A DNA stretch of 64,000 bases from Ochrovirga pacifica (GTDB lineage Bacteria; Bacteroidota; Bacteroidia; Flavobacteriales; Flavobacteriaceae): contig NZ_AFPK01000014.1 of assembly GCF_000220525.1 (NCBI RefSeq), forward strand, positions 162,264-226,263, read 5' to 3'. How positions within the stretch are numbered: position 1 is the stretch's first letter; each line of letters opens with the position of its first letter. The notes below the pieces were generated by a model, which was not told the origin of the DNA, ran no database searches, and saw nothing but the letters and a program-made list of their open reading frames with translations. The translations under genes and the position numbers were made by a program. Shown piece by piece: positions 34,533 to 43,638 of the stretch.

Positions 34533-34979
34533 TTAAACAACTGCTTTAATTTCTAATACTTTCCCATCCCAAACAATGGTATCTCCTTGTTTCTTACCCA
34601 ACAACAACTTTCCTATAGGTGCATTAAAAGAAATAACAAATACCGTATGTTGCATACACGCTACTTGTCCCAAACTTGTAGCTAAGTAATAGTACTGCTG
34701 ATTTAACAATACCAAAGAACCTATTTGTACTATTTCTGTGGCATAGTTATCTAATCTTTGTAAAGCTTGTTTTTGTTGCAAAACAGTCTGGTATTGCTGT
34801 CCTAACTTTTCCATTTCCAACTGTAACATTGCTCTTCCCGTTTCGTGTTTGTCCCCTGCCGTACTCTTAGATTCAGACAACAAATCTGTTTTATAACCTT
34901 CTAAAACCAGTTGTATGGATTGTAACTTTTGCATTACTTGTCCTACACAAACTGCCAATAGCTCTTTTTTGTCTATCAT
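34533..34979 (-). CDS. GreA/GreB-like protein
   Basis: 148 residues. The N-terminal helical part (QVMQKLQSIQLVLEGY, then EKLGQQYQTVLQQKQALQRL) can form a coiled coil. The C-terminal part (IVQIGSLVLLNQQYYYLA, NAPIGKLLLGKKQGD) matches the GreA/GreB C-terminal domain with its P-I-G-K-L-L-GK pattern. Flavobacterial members are often labelled 3-oxoacyl-ACP synthase in error. It may bind the RNA polymerase secondary channel. Its ATG overlaps the dinB stop (TAATG), so the two are translationally coupled. Confidence 0.78.
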   Translation of the reverse strand: MIDKKELLAVCVGQVMQKLQSIQLVLEGYKTDLLSESKSTAGDKHETGRAMLQLEMEKLGQQYQTVLQQKQALQRLDNYATEIVQIGSLVLLNQQYYYLATSLGQVACMQHTVFVISFNAPIGKLLLGKKQGDTIVWDGKVLEIKAVV

Positions 34980-36070
34980 TACAATTCTAGTTTAAGTTGA
35001 ATGTATTGTTTTAAATTTTTAGGCTCTTCATTATCTAAGTTGTTGATGGAAATACCCAACAACCTTACTGAATTGCTTACCTTTTGTTGATACAACAGTT
35101 CTTTTATCACTTTGTAAATTTGCTGATGAGTACTTACAAAAGTATCTAAAGTTTTGCTACGGGTGGTCTGACTAAAGTCACTGTATTTAATTTTTAGGGT
35201 TACTGTTCTTCCTTTTACTTGATTTTTTTGCAATCTCCCTTCAATTTCTCTAGACAGTTGTTGTAGTTTTTCTAGCATAAAAACTTCGGAAGTTAAGTTC
35301 TCTAAATATGTATGTTCTGCCCCTACCGATTTTCGAGTTCGAAAGGGTTTTACAGGACTATTATGTATGCCTCTAACAATGGAATAGTAATGCTGTGCAG
35401 CACTTTTAAAATGCTGCTCTAAAAACGCTATGCTTTTACTTTTTAAATCTGCTCCTGTAAAAATCCCCAAACGATACATTTTCTCTGTCGTCTTTTTTCC
35501 CACTCCATAGAACTTACGTATGGGTAAAACTTCTAAAAAGTCGATTACCTCATCAGGAGCAATAGTTTTTTGTCCGTTAGGCTTGTTAATATCCGAAGCA
35601 ATTTTAGCAACAAATTTATTAGGTGCAATTCCCGCAGAAGCATTTAGTCCTGTTTGCTCTTTTATTTTAATTCGAATCTCTTGAGCAATTAATGTTGCAG
35701 ACGGACATTCTTTTTTGTTAAAAGTAACATCTAAATAAGCTTCGTCTAGAGACAAAGGCTCTATTAAATCTGTGTATTCCCTAAAAATACTTCTTACCAG
35801 ATTAGAGATTTCTTTGTATCTGGCAAAATCAGAACGTACAAAAATAAGTTCTGGGCACATTTTTTTGGCTAAAGAACTTGCCATGGCAGATTTTACTCCA
35901 AACTTTCTGGCTTCATAACTGGCTGCCGCTATTACCCCTCTTTTACCATCTCCACCTACTGCAATAGCTTTTCCTCGCAATTCTGGGTGGTCTAACTGAG
36001 CTACTGAAGCAAAGAAAGCATCCATATCTACGTGGATTATTTTACGCTGGGATGTAGAGAAAGTTTCCAA
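34979..36070 (-). CDS. dinB: DNA polymerase IV (Y family)
   Basis: Translesion, error-prone polymerase. 363 residues. The palm motif IHVDMDAFFASVAQ carries the first catalytic Asp and the steric-gate Phe. The second acidic pair is in LSLDEAYLDV. The finger, thumb (helix-hairpin-helix IRKFYGVGKKT) and little-finger domains follow. There is no clear beta-clamp-binding tail beyond the end. Coupled with the downstream GreA-like gene, hinting at joint expression of a polymerase and a transcription factor, perhaps under stress. No LexA box was recognised. Confidence 0.94.
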   Translation of the reverse strand: METFSTSQRKIIHVDMDAFFASVAQLDHPELRGKAIAVGGDGKRGVIAAASYEARKFGVKSAMASSLAKKMCPELIFVRSDFARYKEISNLVRSIFREYTDLIEPLSLDEAYLDVTFNKKECPSATLIAQEIRIKIKEQTGLNASAGIAPNKFVAKIASDINKPNGQKTIAPDEVIDFLEVLPIRKFYGVGKKTTEKMYRLGIFTGADLKSKSIAFLEQHFKSAAQHYYSIVRGIHNSPVKPFRTRKSVGAEHTYLENLTSEVFMLEKLQQLSREIEGRLQKNQVKGRTVTLKIKYSDFSQTTRSKTLDTFVSTHQQIYKVIKELLYQQKVSNSVRLLGISINNLDNEEPKNLKQYIQLKLEL

Positions 36071-36105
36071 AATAAAAATTAAAGATGCTTACAAAAATAA
36101 ACAAC

Positions 36106-36131
36106 CCGATTCAGAAATTTCTAAATCGGGT
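36106..36131 (-). terminator. intrinsic terminator of obgE
   Basis: Arms CCCGATT (36106-36112) and AATCGGG (36125-36131), 7-bp stem. It is T-rich downstream on the minus strand, 24 nt past the obgE stop. Confidence 0.65.
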
Positions 36132-36154
36132 ATTTTTAAGCAGCTGTATTGCAT

Positions 36155-37153
36155 TTATATTTCTTTGTTAACTACTTTCCAAAGTGCATCTTTTAACGCT
36201 ACAATTCCAGTTTGTGTTATGGAGGAAATAAATAAGGTTTCTATGCCTTCGGGCAGTTCTTTTTGCATTTCTTCTTTTAGTTCATCATCTAATAAATCAG
36301 ACTTGGTAATAGCCAACAAACGATCTTTGTGTAGCAATTCAGGATTGTGCAACTCCAATTCGTTTAGCAATACTTTATAATCTTCTTTTACATCATTAGC
36401 ATCTGCAGGAATCATAAACAGTAGGACTGAGTTACGCTCTATATGCCTAAGAAAGTAATGCCCTAGCCCTTTTCCTTCGTGTGCTCCTTCTATAATTCCA
36501 GGAATATCAGCCATTACAAAACTCTGAAAGTTTCGGTACTCTACAATTCCAATATTAGGTTTTAGTGTGGTAAAAGCATAGTCTGCAATTTTGGGTTTTG
36601 CAGCGGTTACAACAGACAATAAGGTTGATTTTCCAGCATTTGGAAACCCTACTAGACCAACATCGGCCAATATTTTTAATTCTATTTGAAACCATCCGTC
36701 TACTGCTGGCATTCCAGGTTGTGCATATCTTGGAGTTTGATTGGTTGCAGATTTAAAATGCCAGTTTCCTAATCCTCCTTTACCTCCTTCACACAAGATT
36801 TTTTCTTGACCGTCTTCGGTTATTTCAAATAAAACTTCTTGTGTATCAGCATTTCTTACAATGGTTCCTAATGGCACGTCTAAATATTTGTCTTCTCCAT
36901 CAGCACCTGTACTACGGCTTGATGCACCATCACCACCATGCCCTGCTCTACTATGTTTTAAAAAACGTAGATGATGCAAAGTCCACATTCCTTTATTTCC
37001 ACGAAGAATTACGTGTCCTCCACGACCTCCATCACCTCCGTCTGGACCTCCTTTTTCTATGTACTTTTCTCTATGTAAGTGTGCAGAACCTCTTCCTCCT
37101 TTTCCAGAGGAAGCGTAGATTTTAATATAATCAATAAAATTTCCGTCAGTCAT
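36155..37153 (-). CDS. obgE: Obg-family GTPase
   Basis: Essential GTPase in 50S ribosome maturation and stringent response. 332 residues. The N-terminal glycine-rich Obg fold contains [13 protein letters not shown] and [10 protein letters not shown]. The G domain has G1 [10 protein letters not shown]3 [16 protein letters not shown] and G4 TKSD. The variable C-terminal extension of E. coli Obg is absent, as in many Bacteroidetes. It lies downstream of adk on the same strand, with the adk terminator between. Confidence 0.96.
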   Translation of the reverse strand: MTDGNFIDYIKIYASSGKGGRGSAHLHREKYIEKGGPDGGDGGRGGHVILRGNKGMWTLHHLRFLKHSRAGHGGDGASSRSTGADGEDKYLDVPLGTIVRNADTQEVLFEITEDGQEKILCEGGKGGLGNWHFKSATNQTPRYAQPGMPAVDGWFQIELKILADVGLVGFPNAGKSTLLSVVTAAKPKIADYAFTTLKPNIGIVEYRNFQSFVMADIPGIIEGAHEGKGLGHYFLRHIERNSVLLFMIPADANDVKEDYKVLLNELELHNPELLHKDRLLAITKSDLLDDELKEEMQKELPEGIETLFISSITQTGIVALKDALWKVVNKEI

Positions 37154-37214
37154 TTTTAGATACTTTAGGCTTTAAGCATTATGCTTGTAGCTGTATTAAA
37201 TTACAAAAATAAAA

Positions 37215-37251
37215 AAAGCTATTAGTAAATCTTTGAATTACTAATAGCTTT
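37215..37251 (-). terminator. intrinsic terminator of adk
   Basis: Perfect 14-bp stem: AAAGCTATTAGTAA (37215-37228) with TTACTAATAGCTTT (37238-37251). On the minus strand it is followed by a T-run. 28 nt past the adk stop. Confidence 0.85.
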
Positions 37252-37279
37252 GATAGCCTATGGATTAAGGCACAACGTT

Positions 37280-37852
37280 TTATAATGTGTCAACTACTTG
37301 GGAAATTAATGCAGTGATTGATTCTATAGAACCTACTCCGTTAATTCCGTAGTATTTGTTTTGTTTTTCGTAGTAATCTTTTACAATAGCGGTTTTGGTA
37401 TTGTATTCATTAAAACGGTTTCTAATTTTAGTTTCGTCTTGGTCATCTGCTCTTCCTGAAACTTTTCCTCTTTCTAGCAAGCGGGTAACCAAAATATCTT
37501 CTTCTACTTCTAAAGCAATCATAGCGTTGATAGTTGCTCCTTTTTTTGCTAAAAAAGCATCCAATGCCTCTGCCTGAGATTCTGTTCTTGGAAATCCATC
37601 AAAGATAAACCCTTTGGCATCGGTATTTTTTTCTACCTCTGCTTCTAACATGTTAATAGTTACTTCATCTGGCACAAGGTTTCCGTTATCTATGTAAGAC
37701 TTTGCTAATAAACCTAATTCGGTTTCGTTTTTTATGTTGTATCTAAAGACATCTCCAGTAGAAATGTGTACCAAGTTGTACTTTTCTTTTAATACTTCGG
37801 CTTGTGTTCCTTTTCCTGCACCTGGAGGGCCAAACAATACAATGTTTTTCAT
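37280..37852 (-). CDS. adk: adenylate kinase
   Basis: Interconverts AMP + ATP and 2 ADP. 190 residues. The P-loop is GPPGAGKGTQ, the AMP-binding region DGFPRTESQAEAL, and the LID segment RLLERGKVSGRADD is short and lacks zinc Cys, so this is the short-LID form. In many flavobacteria Adk is fused behind a hypoxanthine phosphoribosyltransferase. Here it stands alone, with no hpt next to it. Confidence 0.95.
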   Translation of the reverse strand: MKNIVLFGPPGAGKGTQAEVLKEKYNLVHISTGDVFRYNIKNETELGLLAKSYIDNGNLVPDEVTINMLEAEVEKNTDAKGFIFDGFPRTESQAEALDAFLAKKGATINAMIALEVEEDILVTRLLERGKVSGRADDQDETKIRNRFNEYNTKTAIVKDYYEKQNKYYGINGVGSIESITALISQVVDTL

Positions 37853-37980
37853 GCTCTATAGTTTTAAATTACTGTTATTCAGTAAATCATCATTTATTAA
37901 CAGAATGCAAATGTAAGTATCTGCAACGAACTATTAAAATATAGTTTTAGAAAACTATGGATTTGCTGTAGTGATACAAA

Positions 37981-38009
37981 AAAAGGTAGCAACTAAGTTG
38001 CTACCTTTT
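37981..38009 (-). terminator. intrinsic terminator of the OmpA-family gene
   Basis: Perfect 13-bp stem: AAAAGGTAGCAAC (37981-37993) with GTTGCTACCTTTT (37997-38009), 3-nt loop, A/T tracts on both sides. It serves the minus-strand gene ending at 38042. Confidence 0.85.
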
Positions 38010-38041
38010 TTACTATGTCCTTAAAAGGAGTGGTTTGTATC

Positions 38042-38890
38042 TTATTTGTCGCTGTCTAATAAGTCGAAGAACTCATCTAACTTAGGCATGATGATGATTT
38101 TAGTTCTTCTGTTTTTAGATCTGTTTGCAGCTGTATCGTTGTCTACTACAGGTGCGTATTGAGATCTACCCGCTGCAATTAATCTTTCTGGCAATACGTC
38201 GTATTTAGTTTCTAACTCACGCACTACAGCAGCTGCACGTTGTACTGATAAGTCCCAGTTATCTTTAATAGCTGCTCCTTCTTTAACCAACTTGTTGTCT
38301 GTATGTCCTTCTACCATTACATCCATTTTAGGATATTGGTTTACAACAGTACCTACCTTTTTTAAGATTGCTGCTGCTCTTGAAGAGATTCTGTAAGAAC
38401 CTGAGTTGAATAATAATTTATCTGCAATAGAAATAAATACTTTAGTTCCCTCGATGTTTACAGAAATGTCATCATCATTTAATCCGTTAGGTAAGATTTT
38501 CTTTAAACTAAAGGCAACTGCTAAGTTGATAGAGTCTTTTTTAGAGTTTGCTTCTCTGATGTATTTAATATATTCATCTTTTTGCTCTAATTGAGACAAA
38601 GTAGAACGCATGTTGTCTGTTGCAGATTTAGACATTGCGATTAAGTTATCTACGTTCTCTAAATATTTTTCATTCCCTTTTTCTAGAAAAGCAATTCTGT
38701 CTTTTAAAGCAGCGATCTCGTTTTCTGCTTTTCCTAAATCTACCTTAGAAGCAGATAAGTTTTTTTGAGCAGAAGCTAACTTATTTTGAACAGTTGCTTG
38801 CTCTGTTTGTAAATCAGAATACTTTTTTTTGGATACACAAGATGTTGCTACTAAAGAAATAGAAACGATTCCTAATAAAACTTTTTTCAT
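38042..38890 (-). CDS. OmpA-family lipoprotein
   Basis: Peptidoglycan-binding outer-membrane lipoprotein, 282 residues. Lipobox ATSC (Cys18). A long coiled coil (about 25-120) is followed by an OmpA C-terminal domain with the diaminopimelate-binding pattern MVEGHTDNKL and NWDLSVQRAAAVVRELE, then NRRTKI. It likely tethers the outer membrane to the wall. No barrel is present. Monocistronic, with its own terminator, and divergent from apbE. Confidence 0.93.
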   Translation of the reverse strand: MKKVLLGIVSISLVATSCVSKKKYSDLQTEQATVQNKLASAQKNLSASKVDLGKAENEIAALKDRIAFLEKGNEKYLENVDNLIAMSKSATDNMRSTLSQLEQKDEYIKYIREANSKKDSINLAVAFSLKKILPNGLNDDDISVNIEGTKVFISIADKLLFNSGSYRISSRAAAILKKVGTVVNQYPKMDVMVEGHTDNKLVKEGAAIKDNWDLSVQRAAAVVRELETKYDVLPERLIAAGRSQYAPVVDNDTAANRSKNRRTKIIIMPKLDEFFDLLDSDK

Positions 38891-38948
38891 GGTCTATAAA
38901 TTGTATTTTTGTTTTGAACAAATATAAAAACTTTCCTACTAATACCTA

Positions 38949-39980
38949 ATGATTATGCATATATCTAACTATATCAGTACGCTAAAAACACTTTTTTATA
39001 GTTTTTGTATATTTTTTTTAACTACCGGATGTAATTCTAAACAAAATGTATACAAAACGCTACAAGGAAATGTTTTTGGAACTACATTTCACATTAAGTA
39101 TGCTGAGACTATAGAACGCAACATTGAGGAAGATATTGCCCAATTGTTTGAAAAAATTAATCACTCTTTATCTACGTACCACAAAGAGTCGGTTATTAGC
39201 CAGTTGAATAACCAACCTTTAGCGTCTGTAACCATAGACGAACATTTTTTAAAAGTAATGGAGGTTTCTAAAAAAGTTTACTTAGATACGGATGGATATT
39301 TTGATCCTACTATAGGAAAAACGGCTAGTGTTTGGGGCTTTGGAGCAAAAAAAATTACCCAAGAGCCTACACAGAACGAAATAGACAGCTTGTTGCAATA
39401 CGTTGGGTTTGACAAGGTGCATGTAGAAAACAATGTATTGCTAAAAGAGAACAAGGAGATTTACCTAAACTTTAATGCAGTTGCCAAAGGGTATGGGGTA
39501 GATGCTGTAGGGGTTTTGTTAGAAGGATTAGGGATTCAGGATTATATGGTAGAGATTGGTGGAGAGGTAAGAGCAAGAGGAACGAACGATAAAGGACAAT
39601 TTTGGTCTATAGGTATAGAAGAGCCTAATTTTGATGGTACAAGAAGCCTGCAAAAAGTTACCCGTTTGCAGAATGAAGCTATTGCCACTTCTGGGAATTA
39701 TAGAAAGTTTAGGGTAGACCCAAATACGGGGAAAAAGATAGCACATACGTTGAATCCAAAAACGGGATCGCCATCGGAAACAGACTTGTTAAGCGTGTCT
39801 GTAATTACCAATGGGTCTTGTGCTGAGGCCGATGCTTATGCAACTGGATTGATGTCTATGGGATATGAAAAAGCAACCTCTGTAGTTGCAAAACACCCAG
39901 AGCTAAAAGTGTTTTTTATTTATTTAGATAATAACGAGGTTAAGACTTATGCTAGCAAGGGCTTAACGTTTATAAAATAA
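38949..39980 (+). CDS. apbE: FAD:protein FMN transferase, lipoprotein
   Basis: Attaches FMN to Thr of target flavoproteins such as Na+-NQR/Rnf subunits, periplasmic. 343 residues. Signal peptide and lipobox TTGC (Cys28). Motifs are GTTFHIKY near the N-terminus, NFNAVAKGYGVDAVG, and the IGGEVRARG segment. The active-site region HTLNPKTGSP and the metal-binding D in EADAYATGLM complete the ApbE pattern. A terminator follows at 40007-40036. No nqr genes are in the window. Confidence 0.94.
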   Translation: MIMHISNYISTLKTLFYSFCIFFLTTGCNSKQNVYKTLQGNVFGTTFHIKYAETIERNIEEDIAQLFEKINHSLSTYHKESVISQLNNQPLASVTIDEHFLKVMEVSKKVYLDTDGYFDPTIGKTASVWGFGAKKITQEPTQNEIDSLLQYVGFDKVHVENNVLLKENKEIYLNFNAVAKGYGVDAVGVLLEGLGIQDYMVEIGGEVRARGTNDKGQFWSIGIEEPNFDGTRSLQKVTRLQNEAIATSGNYRKFRVDPNTGKKIAHTLNPKTGSPSETDLLSVSVITNGSCAEADAYATGLMSMGYEKATSVVAKHPELKVFFIYLDNNEVKTYASKGLTFIK

Positions 39981-40006
39981 ACGTTTTAAAAACCTGTAAA
40001 AACTTT

Positions 40007-40036
40007 AAAAGGATGTACTAAGCACATCCTTTTTTT
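40007..40036 (+). terminator. intrinsic terminator of apbE
   Basis: Arms AAAAGGATGT (40007-40016) and ACATCCTTTT (40024-40033), 10-bp stem with a T-tract, 27 nt past the apbE stop. Confidence 0.8.
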
Positions 40037-40355
40037 ATTTTAGCGATACAGACATATGCATGTTGCATTTGCAAATTCTTAAGATCCTTTTAAAAATTTA
40101 CTAGTTACCTCATCCTATTTGTAGTTGTTGTTATTGGTTTCTTTTTTTACAATTATATATTTGGGTTTTACTTTAGAAAGTATATGTATGTACTTGTTGT
40201 TTTTACAAATTACATTGCTAAAACCGCTTAGTGTTTTTGCTGTATTGTATTTTACCTTTTGTTTTTTATAAATAGTATTTGGATTCTTGTTTTGGATGTA
40301 TTTGCTTTATACATAACGCTGTTTGTGTTTTTGTTAGATTTTTTGATTATTTAAA

Positions 40356-40386
40356 AAAGCATTAAAAGTTTTGCTTTTAATGCTTT
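40356..40386 (-). terminator. intrinsic terminator of the duplicated unknown gene
   Basis: Perfect 13-bp stem: AAAGCATTAAAAG (40356-40368) with CTTTTAATGCTTT (40374-40386), 5-nt loop, T-run on the minus strand. 28 nt past the stop of the gene at 40415-41128. Confidence 0.85.
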
Positions 40387-40414
40387 GGGTATTTGTGTTT
40401 GCCTTGTTTAATTG

Positions 40415-41128
40415 CTAAGAATTGTTTCTGAATTTGATTCTTGCAATTTTGGTATATTCTTCGGAGGTGGGACCATAGAGACTTTTGATGTACTTTTTGA
40501 CATTTTGAGCAATGGTATACAAACCTGTTTTTGGAGCATAGAGCACGTTGTTGCGTTCTATTAGCTTTATGTTTAAGATTGCTTCGGTTTGGTCTACTGT
40601 TATGGTACTGTTTATAAGCGTTTGTTTGTAGTTGTTTAGGCTGGCAATTTTTAGGTCTTCGGTATTGGGGTTGTAGGAGGGTATGGTGCTAACAAACTCT
40701 ATAAGTCTTGTAAAGTTTTCTGTTAATTGGGTAAAAGATTGTCTGGAGGTAGAGATGGTTTTGGTGGTATTTTGGGGGGTTGTTTGTCTTTTTCGTTTGT
40801 TGCCTTGTATGCTTCGGTTGATGGATTTTGCTTGGTCTAATGCTCCGTTAGAAAGTTCTAGAATGCCTAAATAATTGCTAATTCTGGTGCATAATTTTTT
40901 TAGGTTTTGAAAGTTTAATCGTCTTTGATGTATTGCATTTTTATTGTCTGTTTTTGATTGTATGGTTTGATTGATGCAATTGTTGGCTTTGGTGTACAGA
41001 GTGTCTAGGTTGGTAAGTTGAAGATTGTTTACCGAAGGGTTGTATTCTGGATAGGTGCTAATTTGCTGAATTAATTTTTGAAAGTTTGCTACATTGATTG
41101 CGTTTCCTGTTTCGTATTGATGACTCAT
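40415..41128 (-). CDS. unknown protein with internal duplication
   Basis: 237 residues, cytosolic, predicted helical, no recognised family. The halves repeat. Around residues 15-34 it reads NFQKLIQQISTYPEYNP, and around 138-154 NFTRLIEFVSTIPSYNP. Both are followed by L..L..L......I patterns. A Lys/Arg/Thr-rich linker (GNKRKRQTTPQNTTKT) joins them. The protein is rich in Asn and Gln. It has its own terminator and no operon partner. The duplicated NF..LI..ST.P.YNP unit suggests a two-domain helical bundle. Function unknown. Confidence 0.7.
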   Translation of the reverse strand: MSHQYETGNAINVANFQKLIQQISTYPEYNPSVNNLQLTNLDTLYTKANNCINQTIQSKTDNKNAIHQRRLNFQNLKKLCTRISNYLGILELSNGALDQAKSINRSIQGNKRKRQTTPQNTTKTISTSRQSFTQLTENFTRLIEFVSTIPSYNPNTEDLKIASLNNYKQTLINSTITVDQTEAILNIKLIERNNVLYAPKTGLYTIAQNVKKYIKSLYGPTSEEYTKIARIKFRNNS

Positions 41129-41365
41129 ATTCTAACAATTTTATTAATTAATAAGGATTAATATAGTAATTAATTATCATATGTTAATCTAAGTGATTAT
41201 GTATAGAGTTCTGAGTAACAGATTTGTAATTATTTTGTTTTGGTTGTTTTGTGGTGTTTGAAACTCATCAACCTAAAAAAGAAAGAGTTGATTGGGGTGT
41301 TTGGTAACAGTATGTTTGATTGATTGCTGTTGGTAATTGTGTTTTAGAAGTTTTTTGGGTGTGGG

Positions 41366-42130
41366 CTACTTTTTAAAACATACAGGCAAGATTTCGTTTG
41401 CCATAAGGCTGTATTGTTGTATTTGTTTTGGGGTAAAGTTTTCTGAGACTTTGAATTGTTGAACGGTGAAGCCTGCGTTTTTTAGACGGGTAAAGTAGTC
41501 TAATCCGTAGATGCGTACATGGTCGTACTGGCCAAAGTGTTTTTTTCTGTCTTCTGGTTGGGTGATGGTATGATCTTCATACGTTGTTTCTAATTCCGTG
41601 TTCTGAGGTACTTGAAAAATTCCCCATCCGCCAGGTTTTAGCACTCGGTGTAGTTCTGACATGGCTTTGGCATCGTTGGGAATGTGTTCTAGTACGTGGT
41701 TGCAGAATACGACATCGTACGTATTGTCTTTAAAGGGTAAATTGCAAATATCTGCTTTTACATCGGCCAAAGGAGATTCTAGGTCTGTTGTGGTATAGTC
41801 TAAGTTGTTTTGTTTGCGAAATTTTTTGTAGAAGCACTGTTCGGGAGCTACGTGCAAAACTTTTAGTGATTGGTTAAAGAAATGGGTGTTTTGGGTTAGG
41901 TAAAGCCACATGAGCCTGTGTCTTTCTAAAGAAAGGGTTCCGGGAGCTAATACGTTTTCTCTTTGATTTTGGTATCCGTAAGGTAAAAACTTTCTGTAGG
42001 ACTTTTGGTTGATGGGGTCTATGAAAGTAGCTCCTTTGTACCATAGGTTTAGCAAAGGTTTGGCAAGATAACTGGCTTTGATTAGCCAGGGTCTGGGTAC
42101 TGTGTTGAGTATGGTTTTGAACAAGCCCAT
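41366..42130 (-). CDS. SAM-dependent methyltransferase (Methyltransf_11-like)
   Basis: 254 residues, class I Rossmann methyltransferase. Motif I region is KVLHVAPEQCF, then TTDLESPLADVKADI and NLPFKDNTYDVVFCNHVLEH (motif IV-like), followed by LHRVLKPGGWGIFQVPQ. The E-H-I-P run is typical of class I enzymes acting on small molecules or lipids. The start abuts the map stop with no gap, so the two are co-transcribed. Substrate is not deducible. The N-terminal part is basic and hydrophobic, suggesting peripheral membrane binding. Confidence 0.87.
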   Translation of the reverse strand: MGLFKTILNTVPRPWLIKASYLAKPLLNLWYKGATFIDPINQKSYRKFLPYGYQNQRENVLAPGTLSLERHRLMWLYLTQNTHFFNQSLKVLHVAPEQCFYKKFRKQNNLDYTTTDLESPLADVKADICNLPFKDNTYDVVFCNHVLEHIPNDAKAMSELHRVLKPGGWGIFQVPQNTELETTYEDHTITQPEDRKKHFGQYDHVRIYGLDYFTRLKNAGFTVQQFKVSENFTPKQIQQYSLMANEILPVCFKK

Positions 42131-42949
42131 TTATGCACCGTAAGGTTTTGCTCTGAACTGATCTTCGACGTTGGTTTGAATGCCTAGAGCTTCGTTTACG
42201 TATTTGAAGGTTGATAAAATTTCGGGTTTTCCGTTGACAATGGCTACATCGTGTTCGAAATGAGCTGAGGGTTTTCCGTCTTTGGTTAGTATGGTCCATC
42301 CGTCGTTTAACTGAATGATTTCTTTGGTTCCCATGTTGGTCATGGGTTCTATGGCTACTACCATTCCATCGACAAATTTTTTACCTCTACCTCTTTTTCC
42401 GTAGTTGGGCATTTGTGGGTCTTCGTGCATTACTTTACCTAGCCCATGACCTACGAGCTCTCTTACGACACCGTAACCGTGGTCTTCGGTATATTTTTGA
42501 ATGGCGTACGCTACGTCTCCCACTCTGTTTCCTGCTTTGAACTGGGCAATACCTTGGTACAAGCTTTGTTTGGTTACTTCTAATAGTTTTTTGATTTCAT
42601 CGCTTACCTCTCCGACTTGAAAAGTGTAGGCGTGGTCTCCGTGAAATCCGTTTTTGTATGCACCGCAATCGATAGAAATAATGTCTCCTTCTTGTAAAGG
42701 GTCGTTGTTTGGGATTCCGTGAACGACTTGAGCGTTGGGACTCATACACAAACTGTTGGGAAAATCATACAAACCTAAGAAACTTGGTTCTGCACCATGA
42801 TCTCTAATAAAAGTTTCGGCCAAGGCATCTAACTGCAAGGTGGTAACCCCTGGTTTTACTTCTTTGGCAAGCATTCCTAAGGTTTTAGAAACGATTAGGG
42901 CACTTTCTCTCATTAGCTCTATTTCTTCTAAGGTTTTGATTTTGATCAT
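42131..42949 (-). CDS. map: methionine aminopeptidase, type I
   Basis: Removes the initiator Met from nascent proteins. 272 residues. The dinuclear metal ligands sit in ISIDCGAYKNGFHGDHAYTF (two Asp), VGHGLGKVMHEDPQ (His), VVAIEPMT (Glu) and FEHDVAIVNGKPEIL. No N-terminal zinc-finger extension is present. Expressed with the downstream methyltransferase. Type I assignment rests on length and the absence of the type II insert. Confidence 0.95.
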   Translation of the reverse strand: MIKIKTLEEIELMRESALIVSKTLGMLAKEVKPGVTTLQLDALAETFIRDHGAEPSFLGLYDFPNSLCMSPNAQVVHGIPNNDPLQEGDIISIDCGAYKNGFHGDHAYTFQVGEVSDEIKKLLEVTKQSLYQGIAQFKAGNRVGDVAYAIQKYTEDHGYGVVRELVGHGLGKVMHEDPQMPNYGKRGRGKKFVDGMVVAIEPMTNMGTKEIIQLNDGWTILTKDGKPSAHFEHDVAIVNGKPEILSTFKYVNEALGIQTNVEDQFRAKPYGA

Positions 42950-43093
42950 GGTTGCAAATTTGTGAACTGCAAAGATAGGCTTTTTGACGGATTGTTAAAA
43001 CGAGGAACTAAGGAAGTAAAGCATGATAAACTTTGTGGTTGAGAATGTTTTTGTTTGGTTTGAATGGTTTAATTTTATGTAAAAATATAGAGG

Positions 43094-43606
43094 ATGATTA
43101 TAAAAGAATTAAATGGAAAAACACCCCAGTTTGGTGACGATTGTTTTTTGGCAGAGAACTGTGTTGTGATTGGTGATGTGGTAATGGGTAATGATTGCAG
43201 CGTATGGTACAATGCGGTGATTAGAGGTGATGTGCATAGCATAAAGATGGGAAATAAGGTAAACATACAAGATGGAGCTGTGGTACATGCTACGTATAAA
43301 AAACACCCAACGGTAATTGGAAATTCTGTTTCTGTAGGCCACAATGCCATTGTGCACGGATGCACTATTTATGATAATGTTTTGGTGGGGATGGGTGCTA
43401 TTGTAATGGACGACTGTGTGTTGGAATCTAACTGTATTATTGCTGCGGGTGCGGTTGTTACTAAGGGAACTAGAGTTGCATCGGGCAGTGTGTATGCTGG
43501 TACGCCTGCTAAGAAAATAAAAGATTTGAGTGAAGCACTTTTGAAAGGCGAAGTAGAAAGGATTGCCGAGAGTTATTTAACATACGCTAGTTGGTATAAA
43601 AAATAA
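43094..43606 (+). CDS. gamma-carbonic-anhydrase-like hexapeptide protein
   Basis: 170 residues, left-handed beta-helix of hexapeptide repeats (NCVVIGDVVMGNDC and more). The three zinc-binding His of the gamma class are likely His65 (VVHATY), His83 (VGHNAI) and His88 (VHGC). Family members are trimeric. Many are carbonic anhydrases, others acyltransferase-like (YrdA/PaaY group), so activity is uncertain. Own start behind a purine-rich AGAGG. It shares a bidirectional terminator with the GH82-like gene. Confidence 0.85.
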   Translation: MIIKELNGKTPQFGDDCFLAENCVVIGDVVMGNDCSVWYNAVIRGDVHSIKMGNKVNIQDGAVVHATYKKHPTVIGNSVSVGHNAIVHGCTIYDNVLVGMGAIVMDDCVLESNCIIAAGAVVTKGTRVASGSVYAGTPAKKIKDLSEALLKGEVERIAESYLTYASWYKK

Positions 43607-43607
43607 G

Positions 43608-43636
43608 AAAGCCCAGACTTTGGGTCTGAGCTTTTG
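43608..43636. terminator. bidirectional terminator
   Basis: Arms AAAGCCCAGAC (43608-43618) and GTCTGAGCTTT (43624-43634) with one mismatch, T-rich on both strands. It lies between two convergent genes (43606 and 43639). Confidence 0.65.
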
Positions 43637-43638
43637 TT

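Larger units (their letters stand above)
39981..40414. other. 434-bp intergenic region with two terminators and no convincing gene
   Basis: Two opposed terminators mark its ends (40007-40036 for apbE, 40356-40386 for the minus-strand gene). The T-rich middle contains a 57-codon minus-strand stretch (around 40130-40303), open but without a normal start codon and compositionally simple. I see no RNA gene or repeat. It may be decayed coding sequence. Confidence 0.4.

Noticed and set aside
34533..34979. 3-oxoacyl-ACP synthase, a label often given to this protein type
   Set aside because: No Cys-His-His/Asn active site and far too short. The C-terminal part fits GreA/GreB.
40130..40303. Minus-strand open stretch of about 57 codons (KYIQNKNPNTIYKKQK and on)
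   Set aside because: No ATG, GTG or TTG start, strongly Lys/Asn-biased as expected from an A-rich strand, and no recognisable motif. Reported only as part of the intergenic region.
41129..41365. Possible small RNA or gene in the 237-bp gap before the methyltransferase
   Set aside because: An ATCAAC / GTTGAT stem is visible around 41267-41294, but without T-run or conserved pattern. No frame looks coding.
43075..43365. Open antisense frames over the gamma-carbonic-anhydrase gene
   Set aside because: They are shadows of the hexapeptide repeat coding pattern, with no protein-like features.
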